A stretch of 64,000 nt of DNA, taken from the NCBI GenBank assembly GCA_029204225.1, contig CM055096.1:76414021-76478020 (forward strand), written 5' to 3'. The position numbers and the translations under genes were made by a program. Positions within the stretch are counted from its first letter, which is position 1. The number at the start of each line of letters is the position of its first letter. The notes beneath the pieces are model-generated. The model saw nothing but the letters and a program-made list of their open reading frames with translations. It ran no database searches and was not told where the DNA came from. Shown in pieces: positions 32,594 through 43,950 of the stretch. The DNA comes from Diphasiastrum complanatum (Eukaryota; Streptophyta; Lycopodiopsida; Lycopodiales; Lycopodiaceae).

Positions 32594-35500
32594 ATGGCTG
32601 CTGATGCCGATGTTGAGACATTCGCCTTTCAAGCTGAGATCAACCAGCTGTTGAGTCTGATCATCAACACGTTTTACAGCAATAAGGAGATTTTTCTGAG
32701 GGAGCTGATTAGCAATGCCTCGGATGTGAGTACAGAACGTCATTTTATAGTATTTGATCTATTTTTGTTGGAATGATCTGTGCTCGTAGTGTTCTTATGA
32801 TGTTTATTATATTGCCAGAAAATTTCTGTCTAAATGATTTTCGGGTTTAGTATAGTGTTTGACGGCTTTCTGTTGGAATGATTTGTGCTTCGAAATATTA
32901 TTATGTAATTTTAGTGTTTGATAGATACTTTGTCGGAATGATCTGTGTTCTTAATGATCTCGCGTTTGCTATGGTCTTTGATAGATTTCTGCTGGAATGA
33001 TTTGTGCTCATAATGTTCTGTCATTTATTTTAGTGTTTGATAAATTTCTGTTGAAATAATTTGTACTAATGATAGTCTTACGTTTATTACAGTGGTTGAT
33101 AAGTTTCTGCTGCAATGATCTGTATTCATGATGGTTCTATATTTATTACAGTGTTTGATAAATCCCTGTTTTAATGATATGTTCTCGTCATGATCTCACG
33201 TGTAATCATGGCTTTTGATAACTTACTGTTGGGAAGACTTGTACTCATAATTATTCTATTTGGAGATTTACACTCAGAGCAGCTTGTATTTATGAACAAG
33301 CGCTGCTTTTCATGATTGAAATTTATTGTGACCTCTTTGTTTTTGTGATACGTTGCGGATCAGGCCCTTGACAAGATACGATTCGAGAGCCTCACAGACA
33401 AAAGCAAGTTGGATTCTCAGCCCGAATTGTTCATTCACATCGTTCCCGACAAGGCGACAAACACGTTGTCCGTGATCGATAGCGGTATAGGAATGACCAA
33501 AGCAGGTACCTATGCTTCGGTGATATTTTTGTGCGTTTAGATTTTGATGACCGGCATCTTTCTTTTTTTGCATCTCGTGCTCCTTTGAGGTGGTTTGGAT
33601 GGACAGGACGGTTTATGACTTGGAAATTTGGTGTCCTTTTACAGATTTGGTAAATAATTTGGGGACGATTGCAAGGTCTGGGACTAAAGAATTCATGGAG
33701 GCTTTAGCAGCGGGTGCTGATGTGAGTATGATTGGGCAATTTGGCGTGGGTTTCTACTCCGCGTACCTTGTTGCTGAGAGAGTGGTAGTCACCAGCAAGC
33801 ATAACGACGATGATCAGTATATTTGGGAATCGCATGCAGGAGGCTCTTTCACAATAACAAGGGACACTACAGGCGAACCGTTAGGCAGGGGCACAAAGAT
33901 AACCCTGTACCTGAAGGAAGATCAGGTAAGTCACGGCTTGAAAGATCGGTCCTTCACCTTATCAATCTTAAATAGTAGTGAGCTCTTGGGAAATAGTGTT
34001 TCTTTGTACAAATAATATTTGAATTCATGCTTACCCCTAATACCGGATTTGAATCTTTTGTATTGCTTGTCGCTTGTTTTGTATTGATTCTCACTTGTTT
34101 TGTTGCTGGCAGTTGGAGTACCTGGAGGAAAGGAGGTTGAAGGATTTGATCAAGAAACATTCTGAATTCATTAGCTACCCCATCTCTTTATGGACCGAGA
34201 AAACCACGGAGAAAGAAGTGTCCGATGACGAGGATGAAGATTTGGAAGAGAAAAAAGAAGAGGAGGAAGGGAAAATTCAAGAGATCGACGAAGATAAGGA
34301 AAAAAAGGACAAGAAGAAGAAGAAAGTGAAAGAAGTTTCTCATGAATGGACCTTAGTCAACAAGCAAAAGCCCATATGGATGAGGAAACCAGAAGAGATC
34401 ACCAAGGAAGAGTATGCAGCGTTTTACAAAAGTTTGACCAATGACTGGGAGGAGCATCTGGCTGTAAAGCACTTCTCAGTGGAAGGCCAACTGGAATTCA
34501 AAGCCGTTCTATTTGTTCCTAAAAGAGCTCCATTTGATCTTTTTGACACTCGCAAGAAATTGAACAATATCAAATTATATGTTCGTCGAGTGTTTATCAT
34601 GGACAACTGTGACGAATTGATTCCGGAGTACCTTGGTTTTGTGAAAGGCGTTGTAGATTCTGAGGACTTGCCACTGAACATTTCTAGGGAAATGCTACAG
34701 CAGAATAAGATTTTGAAGGTGATACGCAAAAATCTTGTCAAGAAATGCATCGAAATGTTCACAGAAATTGCTGAGAACAAAGAAGATTATAACAAGTTTT
34801 ATGAAGCCTTTTCCAAAAACATCAAACTTGGCATCCACGAAGATAGCCAAAATAGAGCAAAGCTTGCAGATCTGCTCCGTTACCATTCTACAAAGAGCGG
34901 TGACGAGTTGACTAGTTTGAAGGACTACGTAACAAGGATGAAAGAGGGACAAAGGGACATATATTACATCACAGGTGAGAGTAAGAAAGCGGTGGAAAAC
35001 TCCCCTTTCTTGGAGAAACTGAAGAGAAAAGGTTACGAAGTTCTTTTTATGGTAGATGCAATTGATGAGTATGCCGTGGGCCAATTGAAGGAGTACGAAG
35101 GGAAGAAGCTGGTCTCTGCTACGAAAGAAGGTTTGAAGATCGACGATTCCGAGGAAGAAATCAAGAAGAAAGAAGAGAAGAAAGAAAAGTTTGAAATTCT
35201 GTGCAAGGTTATGAAAGATATTTTGGGTGACAAGGTAGAAAAAGTGGTCGTTTCTGATCGCATCGTGGACTCTCCCTGCTGCCTGGTGACTGGCGAGTAC
35301 GGTTGGACTGCAAACATGGAGAGGATTATGAAAGCTCAGGCGCTTCGTGACAGTAGCATGTCCAGCTACATGTCCAGCAAGAAAACCATGGAAATCAATC
35401 CAGAAAATCCCATCATGGAAGAGTTGAGGAAAAGAGCTGAAGCTGACAAGAATGACAAATCTGTGAAAGATCTTGTTCACTTGCTGTTTGAGACAGCACT

Positions 35501-35684
35501 CCTCACATCAGGATTTAGCTTAGATGACCCCAACACTTTTGGGGCCCGAATTCACAGAATGTTAAAGTTGGGCTTGAGCATCGAAGATGATGCCACCGAC
35601 AACATAGAGACTGATGCTGACATGCCATCTCCAGAAGATGATGCGGATGCAGCAGAGGGCAGTAAGATGGAAGAGGTAGATTAG
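32594..35684 (+). CDS. HSP90: Cytosolic HSP90 molecular chaperone, copy B (4 exons)
   Basis: Exons are 32594-32725, 33364-33505, 33645-33925 and 34113-35684. Splice sites are GT-AG with the same phases (0, 1, 0) as copy A, encoding about 708 aa. Key residues match copy [26 protein letters not shown], the charged linker (about 221-260), [11 protein letters not shown] with Arg377 and Gln381, and terminal MEEVD. Differences are scattered and mild, for example EALAAG for EAIAAG, AERVVV for ADKVVV, and one extra residue near the C-terminus in a tail with several substitutions. Intron 1 is 638 bp against 338 bp in copy A. I see no disabling change. It should act with TPR co-chaperones in cytosol and nucleus, like its partner. 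Which copy is constitutive or heat-induced cannot be read from sequence alone. Confidence 0.97.
32745..33300 (+). repeat. Intron 1 repeat array of HSP90 copy B (9 units)
   Basis: The anchor (G)GAATGATNTGTGCTC recurs, with drift, at 32771, 32831, 32876, 32936, 32995, 33053, 33113, 33172 and 33232, mostly 58-60 bp apart. GTGTTTGATAGATTTCTG lies between anchors. It is the same unit as in copy A. Confidence 0.9.
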
Positions 35685-36786
35685 TATGAATAGCCATATT
35701 ATCAGGGTATTCTAAAGAGCATGTTAAAGTTGGAGTTTACGTTTTTGGTGATTCTCTAAGTGTATATGATACATACTGGTCTTGTATAATAATAGAAAGG
35801 GACTTAAATTTTTGGTAGTTCTGTATAAGTGTAGATGATATGCCATCTTGAAATTGAACGTTTTTCATTGTGTGTTCCAATTTCTTGTGCATGTAATTTG
35901 ATTTTCCAACATCATGTTGTATGTTCTCCATTCCCAGGAATGATTGCTCCTACTAAGTTCTTGAGACCCAATTGTTAACCTGGATGTTGTTGCATTATGT
36001 TGCTGTGAAAATTGTTCCATCGGTTGGTTGCCTATGTAGGAACTTGAACTATGTGACTTGGCTGTAAATATTACTCTTCAGTGCTCCTCAAAATTAACAA
36101 TGGAAATTCAGGAAGTCATTTGTTATGTTGAACAATGCGGGAATGTTAAATTTCCCTTTTTTGCAAAGGTCTCGTGTATGGTATGCTAATGCTTTAAGGT
36201 TTAAGTACATAATATGAACCGCAAAGCTGAGTTATTGGAGAGGAGAATAGCGTGAAGGAATCATCTCGAGTTGCCAAACTCTTGCGTCGGCAAAATGAAG
36301 ATTGAATTAGTCCAGAAGATGTTACACCACTCAAAAGGGCCTACATTTCTTCAACACTACGAGAGAATTTTGAGCATGTTACACAACGCATATTGTTTGT
36401 TACAGGCTTGAAAGTTAACAAAACATCTTGTTCTCGAGGCATTACGCTATACTTAATCCAAGTCCCCAAAGTATGGTTATTACACTACCAAATTCTTAGT
36501 ACTTTGAAAGACCTCTGTCGTTAAATGACTCCAAAATAGCAGAGAATCAGCCAATTGGCAACCAAAGAAACCAGTAAGGAAATGTTTGAATATGGTAAGA
36601 GTTTGAACTTAGTTTAGTGAATTTGGCTTGTAGATTGATGGTGCATAGTGGAGAATCTTCCATTGATTTTCATTAAGATCTCGTATAGCATCTATTGACA
36701 GCTGAGATATATATTTGTAATTTACTAATTGCTGCTTATCTGAATTTTGAGAAGCAACTGCACTATCAATACTTGTCTTTGCAAGA
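35685..36786. other. 3' flank of HSP90 copy B and spacer
   Basis: The first ~30 bp match the copy A 3' flank. An AT-rich 3' UTR is likely, but no polyadenylation site is fixed. No other gene is seen. Confidence 0.5.
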
Positions 36787-37024
36787 ACATTTTTATTAGT
36801 ACCTCTATACAAACAATGTAAGATTACTCATTCCTTGTTTGAATGGTAGGAATAGGATAACCGAGTCAGATCTAATTCCCATGTTGAGATGTAATACCTC
36901 TACAAACATTTTTATTAGTACCTCTATACAAACAATGTAAGATTACTCATTCCTTGTTTGAATGGTAGGAATAGGATAACCGAGTCAGATCTAATTCCCA
37001 TGTTGAGATGTAATACCTCTACAA
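36787..37024. repeat. Perfect 119-bp tandem duplication
   Basis: Copies at 36787-36905 and 36906-37024 are identical as read, starting ACATTTTTATTAGTACCTC and ending ATACCTCTACAA. Confidence 0.97.
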
Positions 37025-37399
37025 AAAAGGGCCTCAACCAAGATAGGAGGAACTGCAAACTCTGCCAATATAATCTGATGCGGAGATTAGAGCTCTAAGT
37101 AAATGTATATTCATGTACATGTGCTATATAGCCTTGCACTCAAATCGGCTTCACAAACTGCGTTGTTGATAAATTGAACCTTTGCACCAAGATCGGTGGA
37201 TAAAAATTGGTCTACGGATGAAGCAAAGAAATTTTTAAACTCTATTGTTGGGTTTTGGCTACCAAAAAGCTGACTGCTAGTTAAGCTACGAGAGAAGAGT
37301 ACGTGCCAAGAAACAGCTATTAATGATTGACCGGTTGACAGACGGATTGCTGATGTCAACAACATAGAAAACACAAATGTGTTTTGTTTGACACCAACA

Positions 37400-37800
37400 A
37401 ACCCTCCCTCAAACAAAATATCACATTTCTTTTCTGAATTCTACTGTCACCTACATGTAGACTCCACGCCTTCACACACTTTGTGTGTGGTCTACGCAGC
37501 TATACATGGACTGTGATTAAACAGTCTTTCACCTACATGTAGACTCAATACAGAGATGCATGCATTTTGACATATACTGAACGCAATAAGAAGATTATAT
37601 TGATTCAGAAAAACAAAGTCAGATGCTAATGAGTGCAAGATAATAGCGGATAGAAACCGCGCACTCTAAGTTGTCTCTGAGTAACTGAGAATAAGTCTGA
37701 TAATAAGCAGCTCTGTTGATAAGCAATAGCACAATAGCAACTCTAAATAAATCTCTAAAAGACTAAGCTAGAATGAAGTGTCATGTAATAACACTCAGCC
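37400..37800 (-). mobile_element. Probable Copia LTR remnants
   Basis: 37600-37780 resembles the left LTR of E13 at about 58205-58385 (TTGATTCAG, CGCACTCTA / CGCATACTCTA, CTCTGA, AGCAATAGCACAATAGCAA, GCTAGAATG). GACACCAACA followed by CCCTCCCTCAAAC at 37397-37418 looks like an LTR end plus polypurine tract on the minus strand. Edges are uncertain. Confidence 0.4.
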
Positions 37801-37803
37801 CCT

Positions 37804-37974
37804 TCACAATTCTTCTGGCTTCAGGTCTGCACCTTCTACTACATCCCAAAGATCTCTATCTATCAACATCATTCTAAGTTTCAACTTCCAAATGTAGAAG
37901 TTAGAACCATTGAACTTGTCAATGACTCTAGCTTCACTGAGTAATGAAGATGAAGAGCTACCTATATGAGACAT
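37804..37974 (-). pseudogene. Copia F2 gag N-terminus
   Basis: The minus strand from 37974 reads MSHIGSSSS, IDKFNGSNFYIWKLKLRMML and DLWDVVEGADLKPEEL, then breaks at 37804. Trp is present where F1 and F3 have TAG. Only the first ~57 residues of gag remain. Confidence 0.85.
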
Positions 37975-38027
37975 GATAATTGTGTATAAATTGAACAAAC
38001 TTAATCTCTCAGTTTATTTGAGATACT

Positions 38028-39311
38028 GCTCTGATACCAATCTGATGGGACAAGGGAGATAGGAAGAACGAGAACAAAAAAGAGAGCAGGAATATTGCGG
38101 AACAGCTCTCCCATTCTAATCGTCTGCGAGGTGCAAAACCAGTCTAATAGACAGCTTTTGCTAAAGATAATCACGACTTTATGCGTTCTGAGTGCCCAAC
38201 AGGATCTTAAAAATTAATTCATAGTCTAAAACAAGAGTATAGTCCAACAAAGAGATTGGAGATGGTTTGTATGTGGTACTACTGAAATTAGATTCAACGT
38301 GAAGTATAGTTCTGAAATAAATGGAAGAGCAGTATGATATCACTAGTTCCTTAGGCATCAAAGACAGCCATTGTCTGATCAGAAACTGAGGAGTCGTAGA
38401 CGTCCGTGTTCTGATCAGAGTGAGTATACGAGCGCGATCAAACAGCAATGAAAGTGCATTCAATCACAACATGCATTCATCTATGTTGTACACAGATAAA
38501 AACATGCTGCTACTATATTACACCGAAACACAATACAAATAGCAATTACAACCAAAATTGACGGCGTAATTGGGAGGCTCAAATAATGCGTCTCATGGAC
38601 GGAGCAACCAATAGTCTATGCTTGGATGATCTATTTATAGATTTCATCCGTGTATTAACTACAATAATGATTGTCACCTAATTAGGTAAGTTGTTGTACT
38701 TGGAAGTATATGGCTTTTGTGACAACTATAGTGTATACTGTCAACCCATAAGGAATGTTGACGTGGACGAGGGCGTTGCAAATTCTCTCACTTCGCTTTA
38801 TAAGGGAAGCGGCTTTCTCTCACTTCGCAAATTTGGGAAGTCGTTGGGAACGTTCCTAGTTCAAAGTAAATGACCTTTGGCATTTTTCTCTCTTCGGGAT
38901 TTTGCGAAAAAAGGCGAAGGTGCCCTTAAAAAGACGAAGGTGTCTTTAAAACAGTTTAACATGAAAATAGATGACCTTCGGGAATTGTTTCTCTCTTCAT
39001 GAACTTTTCGTGAACAAAGTCAAAGGTGTTAAAAAAAATTTGAACTTTTGAACTGTCGCGAACATTTCGCGAAAAAGTCGAGGGTGTTTTAAAATAGTTG
39101 AACTTTTGGACTGTCGTGAAACTTTCGCGAAGCTGTCTCGAACATAGTTCATTTCTGCAGACTGTCTCGAAAGTAATGTATTTATGCAAACTTGTTCTAA
39201 ATGCAAGTTTGCGGAAGTCCTTGAAGATGGCCAAGTCTTCAATGAATTCAAGTTATTAAACTTAACATTTGAACTTTGAAATTATGACAACTGTGGGCTT
39301 AATTTCCAACA
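38028..39311 (-). mobile_element. F2 primer-binding site and 5' LTR
   Basis: PBS TGGTATCAGAGC (minus strand, 38039-38028); LTR 38043-39311 (about 1.27 kb) with ends TGATGGGAC and TTTCCAACA. U3 contains repeated TTTCGCGAA-type motifs near 39055-39140. It is joined directly to plus-strand Copia integrase sequence at 39312. Confidence 0.88.
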
Positions 39312-40335
39312 CTGATATATGTGGCCCAATGCAAACACCATCACTGCTTGGTCCAAAATGATGACAGTTCTAAAAGAACTGTTGTATATTTTCTGAAGCA
39401 CAAATTTGAAGCTTTCGAAATACAAAAAAAATGCTGAATTGTAGACAGGCAAGAAGATCAAAGCACTAAGGAGCGACATTCAGTGAATACATCTCAAACG
39501 AATTCAAAGACTACTGCTCAACAGAAAGGAACAAGTGGACCTTAGTCGAATCTGCCAAATACATGATAACGCATGCTTCGTTGCCCAAATCGTTTTGGCA
39601 ACTTGCTGTTTAGACAACAACTCACATGCGGAATCAATGTATAACTAAAGGCCTCCCTGACAGCAAAGCCCCTCATGAAGTCTAGACAGGATCCAAACCT
39701 TCAATGAAGTACCTGAGAGTATTCGGATGCACTACCTATGCTCATGTCCCGAAGGACAACAGAATGAAACTAGATGAGCATTCATTCAAAACTATTTTTG
39801 TCTGCTATTTTGCTTCTGATGGAATGTATAGACTGTAGAATATAGAAACCTGTAAAGTGTTTACTAATAGAGGTGTGACTTTTATAGAAGATCAGTTTAT
39901 TGATTTGAAGGCCAAAGACCAGATGCAGTCTACAATTTATGCCCCGACAACTGATTCTTTTTGGAAGACAATTTCTATTCCTTCTAGTAGTCACCATGTA
40001 CAATCAGACCCAGAAGAAGGAGAAGAAGCTGCAACTTAGGAACAACCAAATCAGCCGACACGAAGTCGAGTTTCATAGCCAAAAACTTCAACCAGGAGAT
40101 CAACATGAATTCAAACTCAGCTTGTCCCATACATTGATGAATTCGCTCACTATTCTATTCAAGAGCCAACCACAATTGAGAGCTATATTGCGGGCAGATT
40201 CGAATCTTTGGAAAGAAGGAATGGATAAGGAGTACAACTCATTACTGTGGGATTACCAGAAGACAGAAAAGTAATCGACTGTAAATGAATCTTCAAGATC
40301 AAATATAATGCAGATTGCAATATCTACAGAAGGAA
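39312..40335 (+). pseudogene. Copia E9 integrase-to-RT fragment, heavily decayed
   Basis: Plus-strand pieces include TDICGPMQTPS (39311-39343), an IN middle with many stops, RVFGCTTYAHVP (about 39717), IEDQFIDLKAKDQ (about 39885) and an RT start (LWKEGMDKEYNSLL near 40205, then IFKIKYNAD). At least five frame changes or stops are needed. It is joined to a better kept pol at about 40335. Confidence 0.75.
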
Positions 40336-40339
40336 AGCT

Positions 40340-42164
40340 TGACTCAGGCAAGCAAGGATGTCTTGTTTGATGAATCTCAAAGTTACAAGTTGTTTCCAAA
40401 TTCATCTGATCTCTTAGGTGATAAAAATCTTGCAACACCCGAGGGGGAGTCTTTTGAAAGTGATATTTTGGAAGATCAAAATCATGTGCCAAAGGAGCCG
40501 AGAAGATCCACAAGGAGCAAGGCCGAGCCTTCAAGGCTCACATACTTTGAGAAAGGAAAGCAAAGGGAAGACACATCTCCTTCTACCTCTTACTCTTTTC
40601 TAACCACGATGCTTGAAGAGCCATCATGTTGTGAAGATGCAAGTAGATCACAAGTTTGGAGAGATGCAATACAAGTAGAGTTTGATGCTTTGATAGATAA
40701 TCAAACTTGGAATCTTGTACACCTTCCATATGGGAAGAAGCCACTTGCATGTAAGTGGATCTATAGATTAAAGTACAATCAAGATGGATCTATAAGTAAG
40801 TACAAAGCTAGATTGGTTGCTAAGGGGTTTCTTCAAACTAAAGGCATAGATTATGAAGAAACATTTGCTCCTGTAGCAAAACTTGTAACCATTAGATTGA
40901 TCATTTGTATTGCTACTTTATTCAAGTGGAATCTCTATCAAATGGATGTGACAAATGCTTTTTTGAATGGCTACTTGGAGGAGGAAATATACATGTTGCA
41001 ACCCGAGGGCTTCATCAAGGATGGTGAGGAGGACAAGGTTTGCCACTTAAGGAAGAGCCTATATGGCTTGAAGCAAGCACCTAGAGCTTGGTACTCTAGG
41101 TTGCATGATTTTCTCTACTCTCTTGGCTTTGTGATTAGCTCTTATGACCCTTCTTTGTACATCAAATGTAATGATGAAAAGATCATCATTTTAGTACTTT
41201 ATGTTGATGATATCATATTGACAGGAAATGATGGTGAAGGCATAAGAAATGTTAAAGTTTCCTTGTCTAGTGAATTCAAGATGGTAGATCTAGGACTTCT
41301 TAAGTTCATACTTGGATAGAAGTTACTAGAGGTCATGATTTTACTTTTATAAGTCAATCAAAGTATGCTACTTCCATTCTTGAGAGGTTTGGCATGAAAT
41401 ATTGTAAAAGGGACACCCCTATGGAGCAAACTTGTAAAGTTACTAATGATTGTGATGAAGCATCCTTTGAGGACATCACACTCTTTAGGAAGCTAATAGG
41501 CTCCTTAATCTATTTGACAATCACTAGACCAGATTTGAATAATAGTGTAAGCAAGTTAAGTCAATATATGCAAGGTCCCTTGATGCATCATTGGAAAAGT
41601 GCCAAGAGAGTGCTTAGATATGTCTCTTCTACTAGATTTTTTGGCATTCTCTATCAAGGATCTAACTTGTACTTGAGAGCATTTTCGGATTCAGATTTTG
41701 TAGGAGATAAGATGGATAGAAGATCCATAAGTGCATTTGTCACTTTTCTTTGTGGAGGAGTGATATCTTGGCTTTCCAAAAAGCAAGATACAATTTCTCT
41801 TTCCTCTTGTGAAGCCGAGTACAAGGCATTGACTTCAACAACCAAAGAACTCCTATGGCTAAGAAGACTTTTGGTGGAGCTTCAAGTGCTAAAGGCCGAG
41901 GAGGTCCCTTGCATCTATTGTGACAATCAAGCTTCTCAAAAAATTGCTACCAATCCGATCTTCCATGCTAGAACAAAGCATATTGAGATAGCTCATCACT
42001 TTGTGAGGGAGAAGGTGCAATCCAAGGAGGCTCAACTTCATCATGTGCCTTCATCCGAGTGCATAGCTGATATCTTAACCAAACCTTTGGCTAAAGATTC
42101 ATTTTTCAAGTTAAGAAATGCTCTTGGAGTTTTAGATATGTGTACATTAGACTTGCCAAGTTAG
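40340..42164 (+). pseudogene. Copia E10 RT-RNase H, one frameshift
   Basis: 40315-41319 holds the linker (RRSTRSKAEPSRLTYFEKGK) and RT: ACKWIYRLKYNQDGSISKYK, ETFAPVAKLVTIRLI, QMDVTNAFLNGYLEEEIYM, GLKQAPRAWY and the active site LYVDDIILTG. The frame breaks at about 41316 through an apparent single-base loss and resumes in the next frame. From 41394 RNase H follows with FSDSDFVGD, SSCEAEYKAL, YCDNQASQ, KHIEIAHHFVREKV and ADILTKPL. All catalytic acids seen are kept. Gag, protease and integrase are missing, so the copy is truncated, but its pol is the best preserved here. Confidence 0.88.
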
Positions 42165-42177
42165 AAGTGAGGAGGAG

Positions 42178-43015
42178 TGTTAAAATATCACTTCCAACTT
42201 GTTGTATCTTGTAGATCTCAAGTTATTTGAGCTTGATATGATCTCACACGTGTGGAGTCTGTTCCCACGTGTGAAAGAATGTACATAAGTCATTTTTATT
42301 AAGTTAGATTGGTTTTAGCTTGATTTACACTATTGTGAAATTGACCTTTGAGTAGAATCTTGAAAATGGTCAAATTGGTCAAACCTTTCGTAAATAGATT
42401 GGACTTCCATGTGAATGAGTTATTACTCACACATGTCAAGATGCCATTCACACGTGTGGATAAGCTTCTAGAAGATAAGATAGGAATATTCCATTAGATC
42501 CTATTTTATAGAGAATATTCCTATAAATGTGGAAGACTAGCTTTTTGTTTTCTAGCCAAAGAGAATAGTCAACTTTGGAAAATGAGCACATATGACTCCC
42601 ATTGGTGGATCTAAATGACTAGGCACTCTTCACACATGTGAAGGCCTGCTGGAAAGTACGCAGCTTGTGGATGTACTTGATCTATAAAGAGATCAACCAA
42701 ATCAATAACAAGTTGATGTGACATTGGCAAACTCTAGTTTTGTTGAGATTTCCACATTTGTCTTGAGTTTTGATGAATGAAATGCATTTGAATGTTAATG
42801 TACTTTACTCTCTGTAAACAAGCCGTACAGGTACTGTCCTCCACACGTGTGAGGCCGCTCATCCATGTTTTTGCTCATTTGATCCATTGCTCTTGCTTAA
42901 ATCATAGTGTAAAGCGTCTAGATCAAGATCTAACATCTAGAACTTGATAGATCTTTGGATTAAGCAATCAATAACTCTTAATGATTGATAGTATAATCAA
43001 TATTTGTCCTTTTTC
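42178..43015 (+). mobile_element. E10 3' LTR, right end truncated
   Basis: The purine tract GTGAGGAGGAG is followed by TGTTAAAATATCAC at 42178. A TATA-like CTATAAAT lies near 42531-42538. CACACGTGTG palindromes occur at 42245-42254 and again near 42453 and 42843. No matching LTR end is found before the minus-strand integrase starts at about 43017. Confidence 0.75.
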
Positions 43016-43016
43016 T

Positions 43017-43760
43017 CTAAAAATTGACATTAGGAATGTGAACAAAACATATACAACCAAAGATTTTTAATTGGCTGACACTAGGCTCGTGTCCATTCCA
43101 CACTTCATAAGGAGTTTTGTTGTTGACGGCTTTGGTGCTGGATCTGTTATGTACGTAACAGGCTGTGGAAGTAGCCTCTGCCCAAAACTTCGTTGGTAGA
43201 TGTGATTGGTGTAGCATGGATATGGCTGAGTTGAGAAGAGTTTGATTCTTCTTTTCTGTGATCCCGTTCTGTTGAGGTGAATAGGAAGGTGGGAGCTGTC
43301 TTCTAATACCATGTTTATCCAGGTAGTCGGACATCTCATTAGAGAGGTATTCGCTGCCACCATCAGTTCGGAGTGCCTTCACTTTTGTAGAAGTTTGTGT
43401 CTCAACCATGGCCTTGAATCTCTCGAAGCATTCAAAGGCTTCAGATTTGTGCTTAATCAACATGACTGTAGACCATCTAGAATAATCATCTATGAAAGAA
43501 ATAAAATAGATTGCATCTCCTAAGGACGGAGTTGGCATTGGACCACAAAGATCACTATGTACAAGATCCAATACATGCTTTTTTTTTATGCAATGTGATT
43601 TTGAAAACTTGCTTCTAGAGTGCTTTCCATAGATGCATGATTCACAAAAGAGAGATTTCCTATCTAATGAAGAAGGGAAATTCAGTCTATCAACTAAATT
43701 ATTACAACGTTTATAAGAATGTGATCTTGTCTTCTCGTGTCCAAATCGACTATGCCACAA
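43017..43760 (-). pseudogene. Copia F3 integrase
   Basis: The minus strand from 43760 has HSDLCGPM, FIDDYSRW, LRTDGGSEYLS, NGITEKKNQTLL and NKTPYEVWNG, ending CICFVHIPN at 43017. It is about 90% like F1 by eye. The glutamate motif reads TEKKN instead of AERKN. Confidence 0.88.
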
Positions 43761-43950
43761 AACAGTCGTTTACATTTTCATCAGAGATACTAGCTAATGC
43801 AACTGAATTAAAGAGTATGTAAAGATTTTCGACTCTAGTGCATGTAGTTAGAGTAGTATCTTCCTCGAGTATTGTACACTGCTCAGATGAGAAAGTAACA
43901 GTGTAGCCCTCATAAGTTATCTTAGAGACTGATAACAGGTTCTTTGATAA

